Positions 60,073 through 64,000 of a stretch of 64,000 nucleotides of DNA are shown piece after piece. The stretch is from Cephalotus follicularis. Its lineage: Eukaryota > Streptophyta > Magnoliopsida > Oxalidales > Cephalotaceae. The stretch covers positions 309,398 through 373,397 of the forward strand of contig BDDD01000360.1 of the NCBI GenBank assembly GCA_001972305.1, written 5' to 3'. The notes below the pieces were generated by a model, which had not been told where the DNA came from, did no database searches, and worked only from the letters and a program-made list of their open reading frames with translations. A program made the position numbers and the translations under genes. Position 1 is the stretch's first letter. Each line of letters opens with the position of its first letter.

Positions 60073-61471
60073 CTAGTTATCGCTATCGTCCGAGTCATCG
60101 GATTGCTGGAAGGGAGGGTGCCGAGTCCGCAGCGAACTATGATCAGATGGTGTGCGTGTGGACTGAGACCGCATCATCTGCGTCATCTGAGCCATAAAAG
60201 TCTCTAACTTCGACTCCATCTGGTCCATCTTGTCGTTAAGCTCTAAGACTCTTTCCGACCCTAGGCTGCTCTGTGACGGGTGTGAAGTGAATGGGCAACT
60301 CTGACCTCCCACTCCCGACTGAGTACCTCGAAGTGCTTGTGGTAGCATCTTCGTGGAAGTCATGTAGTTCCCTAATCCACGGATCTTGCCCTTCCGCGGT
60401 CCTCCAGTCGCCTCTGTCCATGCCACGACGTCGAAAGGAGCCGACACCCTAGTACCGTCGGGCCCCTCCACAATATCCGGCCCCGCAGCAGCCCGGTACT
60501 TTTTCTACAAACAATACAAGATTAATCAGTTAAGTGATTAACATATAAAAGATAATTGACATATTCATTTCAGTTTGTAACTCACCATCCTCTCCATTAT
60601 AATAGGAGGTGGAAGAGTATCATCCCCCGCCTTCTGATGAGTTTCTAAGTATACATCCACATGCGGTTTCTCATTGGCCCCCTGCAAGTCAAATGGTATT
60701 TCGAATTAGTTTGAAACACAAATTAAGTTTATTAATCACCATAATCATAAATTTAGTTTATTACTTACCCCAATCTGCAGTTGTCTCTCCATCGTGTGAC
60801 TACCGCCAGTGTAGGTGGTGTGTGCTTCGTTCGCCCTATTGGCTACATTTGTTCTTGCCCGCTTCTGAAAATCCTCGGATAACCACTTGTTCACCATTTC
60901 ATCCCACACTGGCCGTGGTATCTCTGCAGGGCCATGCTGCATGCACTACGGGCTCATCTACTGCACCCCAGCGCCCGTCATTGCCTTCCTCCTATAGTTA
61001 CGCATCCATTTTGGGTAATTCTCCTGCGCGTAACTATAGAATGATAGTCTGCTGTGTGCATCAAATGGAAGAAATTGGAAGTACTCCCACAAAACATCAG
61101 TGTCAAAACAATTAGTGGGTAAAAAAAAAACCTAAATAATATTTACGATAAATTAAAATAGTTTTACCCACCAATACCTTCTCCCACAGTAGTCCCTTCT
61201 CTGAATCAGGCCACTGGCTCCACGTGATCCATGGCTGTAGTATTCTGCTCTTGATGATGAACGCTATCGTGTTCTTCACGTCCATCTCCTCAAAACACCT
61301 GCAATTAAACAAATATTAGCACATACATCATAGGTTAGTTTTAAAAAAATGTACTTAAATTACTAGTCACTTACCCATTCGAACTGATATGCCGAATAGG
61401 CCTAGCCTCAACCCCCTGCGGGGGCAAGTTCGCCCCCCTACTAGCTCCCCTCCTCCGTCGCTGATGGGAAC
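60073..61471 (-). pseudogene. TNPA-like protein of CACTA-2 (partial, with in-frame stops)
   Basis: Exons on the - strand: 61471-61375, 61298-61172, about 61087-60769, 60681-60586 and 60504-60073. Donors GTAAGT (60768) and GTGAGT (60585) and CAG/TAG acceptors fit well, and the 96-bp exon keeps phase. The core exon has RTNVANRANEAHTTYTGGS, the Ptta/En/Spm transposase mark. The last exon has AWTEATGGPRKGKIRGLG and a C-terminal helix with heptads (LNDKMDQMESKLETFMAQM) plus an acidic end. Two stops precede CMQHGPAEI, and the core-exon acceptor differs from CACTA-1 (GG in place of AG). Apart from these it is better preserved than the CACTA-1 copy, and shows where LTR J landed there. The first exon lies beyond the L insertion. 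Confidence 0.82.
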
Positions 61472-61511
61472 CTGATTCAAAAACATGGTTACGTTTCACT
61501 GTAAACATATA

Positions 61512-62625
61512 TGTTGGAAACGTATGGCAACCTTTAATTACTAAATTTGTTTGCGGAATTAACAAATTAATCTATGAATATAAACAAGCACACAAGAACA
61601 AATTAATACAATTGTAAGTAAAAGAGATAAGGGATAGAGAGTGTGCAAACGATTTATAGTGGTTCGGAAAATCCGTGCCTACGTCCACTTTCTCAAGAAC
61701 CCCTTGAGATTCCACTAGATACCACTAGCAACCTTTGATTTTTGGCTTACGGGTGCAAATCAAAGCAAACCACCTTATACTTGATTTTGGGTTCCGGGTG
61801 CAAATCAATCAAACACCTTACAAGGGTTCACTCTCCTCTTAAATTCTCACCAAGGGTTTTAACACCCTTTTTACAAAGAATGATTTGTAAAGATAGTTTG
61901 TGTTTACAAGTAACCTCTTGAAAGGTTGGATATGAAAGTGTAAACTAGTTGCAAGCTTTGGGTATTGATTTGAAAGATGTAGGATAGCTCTTGAGTTGCT
62001 TGGAACAAATGTGTATTGTCTTGTTAGCTCTTCTTGTGTCTCATGTGTAAAAATACCACATTCTTCCTTTTATAGAGATCCTCCAACGGATCTATTTTTA
62101 AGCATTCAGACCAAATCCAGTCGGCTGGATTTTCCTTGCAGTCGGCTGGAGAAAATGTTGTGCATTTGAAATTATAGCCGTTGGAGAGTGGCAGTTAGCT
62201 GGATGGACTGGGCTGTCGACTGTGTGCCTTGGCAGTCGACTGGTGCTCTGTTCCAGTCGGCTGTTGGTGCTAAAAATGGAGTTACAAAAGCTGCTGGTTG
62301 AAATGTGCACTTCTTGGCAGTCGGCTGGAAAGCCTTGGCAGTCGACTGGATTGACATGGCAGTCGACTGGATGCCTGAGGCAGTCGGCTGGCTGGAGTGC
62401 AAGTTCCAGTGCTGGGTTTCTTTGAAGGTCCAGTCGGCTATTCATCCTTGGGCAGTCGGCTGGATTGCCTGTTTCTGCAATTTATACATTTGAAACACTT
62501 TCAACATACAAATCAAGTGAGTATATGTGTTTGTAACATATCAAAACATGCATACAAGTATTCCTTGTTTGTTAATCATCGAAACATAACCTTTAACACA
62601 TTTAAAGGGGTGGCAAAAGCCAACA
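61512..62625 (-). repeat. 3' LTR of copia L
   Basis: Complete, with TG...CA ends. At least eight CAGTCG(A/G)CTGG units lie at 62110-62465. Confidence 0.85.
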
Positions 62626-63263
62626 ATCTCCCCCTTTTTGATGATTGACAAAAACAAACCTAATATTGCATGATTTTGACATATTTAACATTTAACACTA
62701 TTGAAATTAACTCAATTACAAATTATCAAATCTAAAACCTTTGTTAAAGTGATTTAGCAACAATTCTCCCCCTTTTTGTATGCATAGTCTCAAAAAGACA
62801 TTATAGACAATGTAATGCATACCTAAGTAATTTTCTAATTCAATTTACCAATGCAATACCAATGCTTACCAATGCAATTTACTAATCTCCCCCTTTTTGT
62901 CAAACAACAAAAAGTTTAAGGAAACTCCCCCTTAATCATAGCATATGTTTAAACATTTAACAATGTGCTAGTATCAAAAATTCCTTTTTATCGAAAGCAT
63001 TCATAAATTCAATATATGGAGAGGAAACAAAATAATGGCAAGCATAAACAATATATTCACTCTCATCAACGCACTAAAAACCATAAAAAAAATGCAAATT
63101 TATTACATAACTCCAAAGTCATTTCACAATAAAACATCAAGTTTATCAACTACAAATTCTTATCAAGTTCATTTTCATTAATAACACATTTTTATATCCA
63201 GCTCCCCCTTAGCATAAGCTATCAATTTTTCTTAAAGCATAAAGCATTCTCCCTCTTTTTGTT
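62626..63263 (-). repeat. Series of polypurine tracts upstream of the 3' LTR of L
   Basis: On the - strand CAAAAAGGGGGAGA or close variants occur at 62626-62640, 62765-62778, 62886-62899, 62924-62937, 63201-63215 and 63247-63263. Multiple purine tracts before the 3' LTR are a described feature of Sireviruses. Confidence 0.75.
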
Positions 63264-63855
63264 AGCATAAAAAAGATAATGTCTAAAATTCGATACCAAA
63301 TAAACAATTTTAAAGGGATACCTATTGAAAGATACCAATTGAAGGATAAAATGATACTTAATAAAAGATTTAAGAGAAACATTATTATTATCAACATTAT
63401 ATCAATACCTCCCACTCAACTAAAGCTTTCTCCCCAAGTTATGTACTTGAACATATTGAGCTTGACTTCAAGTACACCTACAAAACAAAGTGTTCACGTA
63501 TTTAGAATGTTTTAATATTTATAGCCGCAAGTGCACGGATCATGCAGTAACGGGTCGAACACAGGGAAACGTAAATTAGTTATAACTTATCCAACCTAGG
63601 CGAAGTATACCGATTTTGAGATAAATTATTAAAACTACTCCTAATTATGCAAAATAAAATAATTAAACAAAACAAGTAATTAAAACTTTGAGAATTAAAA
63701 ACGTTGAAGTTGAAATATTAAGAAATAAAGCATACAATAAATAAAAATAAAGAGAAAATATAATAAAGAAACGGTTTTGGGGTAAAGAAACTCACCGTAG
63801 ATTGTATTGAACAATTCCATTGAGTTGTATGATCATACCTTGATAAACAACGAGA
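63264..63855. other. Non-coding internal region of L, possibly with another inserted element
   Basis: From about 63525 the sequence changes character (GCCGCAAGTGCACGGATC, GGGTCGAACACAGGGAAACG), a motif I have seen in plant retroelement non-coding regions but cannot assign. No gene is recognised. Confidence 0.4.
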
Positions 63856-64000
63856 GCTAGGTCTATACGGAGTGCGGCGGTGATGACAAGACGTATGAGT
63901 AGACATGCTAGGTCTATACGAAGTACGGCAACGATAACGGCGGCAAGACGTATGAGTAGACATGCTAGGTCTATACGAAGTGTGTTCGTTGCGACAAATC
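63856..64000 (+). repeat. 51/57-bp tandem repeat at the window end
   Basis: GCTAGGTCTATACG(G/A)AGT recurs at 63856, 63907 and 63964, with AGACGTATGAGTAGACAT between copies. The second unit carries 6 extra bases. The array continues beyond the window. Confidence 0.8.

Larger units (their letters stand above)
59412..64000 (-). mobile_element. CACTA transposon, CACTA-2 (left end only; same family as CACTA-1)
   Basis: It opens CACTACAAAAAAAAAAAAAG at 59412 inside the LINE. The subterminal zone and the TNPA-like exons match CACTA-1 in order and sequence (AAGCAAAACCTGTAAT at 59876 matches 13739). Element L breaks it at 61511/61512, so the remaining part, including any TNP2 gene and the right end, lies beyond the window. 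The 3 bp before it are TTT; the partner TSD is out of view. Confidence 0.88.
61512..64000 (-). mobile_element. Sirevirus-like copia element L (3' LTR and 3' internal region)
   Basis: The 3' LTR is 61512-62625 (on the - strand TGTTGGCTTTTGCC to CGTTTCCAACA, 1114 bp). It is preceded on that strand by a purine tract. The LTR shares TATAGTGGTTCGG and TGCCTACGTCCACTTT with D and G. A TATA-like CTATAAAAGG lies near 62075 with CAGTCGACTGG motifs on its upstream side (62110-62465). No coding domain is seen in the 1.4 kb of internal sequence present; gag and pol would lie beyond 64000. The five bases before it are ATATA. Confidence 0.83.

Overview
This is a plant nuclear (eudicot-like) window: AT-rich, spliced GT-AG genes, and very dense transposable elements. 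Species cannot be told from the sequence. One intact cellular gene is visible, a KIPK-type AGC-VIII protein kinase (52855-57057, + strand, two coding exons). Almost everything else is mobile-element sequence, most of it broken.

Layout. 1-1690 is a decayed Ty1/copia pol fragment, followed by about 2.2 kb without a recognisable gene. 3884-50607 is one Ty3/gypsy element (here 'A', + strand) with a perfect 5-bp target-site duplication (TSD, ATTGA) on both sides, swollen from roughly 8 kb to 46.7 kb by nested insertions. I could close nearly every insertion by its TSD. Inside the 5' LTR of A sits solo LTR B (5717-31125, AAACT). Inside B sit solo LTR C (6687-12118, GATGT/GACGT) and a CACTA DNA transposon (CACTA-1, 13428-31049, TAC). 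Inside C sits solo copia LTR D (8518-11530, TACCT), and inside D solo LTR E (9025-10852, GTTCT). CACTA-1 carries TNP2-like and TNPA-like genes on the - strand and was hit by solo LTR J (14290-16803, CATGG), solo LTR K (18189-18852, ATTAT) and a small gypsy element F (21759-28907, ACTTC). The gag gene of A was hit by copia element G (31813-43207, - strand, ACCAC/ACCAT), which holds solo LTR H (33724-38981, TGTCA), which holds solo LTR I (33904-36315). The G-LTR/gag junction is then tandemly duplicated (42247-44507). The pol of A is at 45324-48440 and its 3' LTR at 48470-50607.

50613-57420 holds the kinase gene with a probable 5'-UTR intron and an upstream ORF. 58098-59411 is a LINE ORF1 remnant cut by a second CACTA of the same family (CACTA-2, from 59412). 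CACTA-2 is itself cut by a Sirevirus-like copia element L (3' LTR 61512-62625) that runs off the window with a series of polypurine-tract motifs.

How it fits together: insertion order can be read from the nesting (A, then B and G; then C, CACTA-1 and H; then D, F, J, K and I; then E). The most striking pattern not explained by family membership is a cluster of short palindromes with a GTCGAC core in almost every LTR here, gypsy and copia alike. I found no bacterial-type system, CRISPR array, rRNA or tRNA gene.
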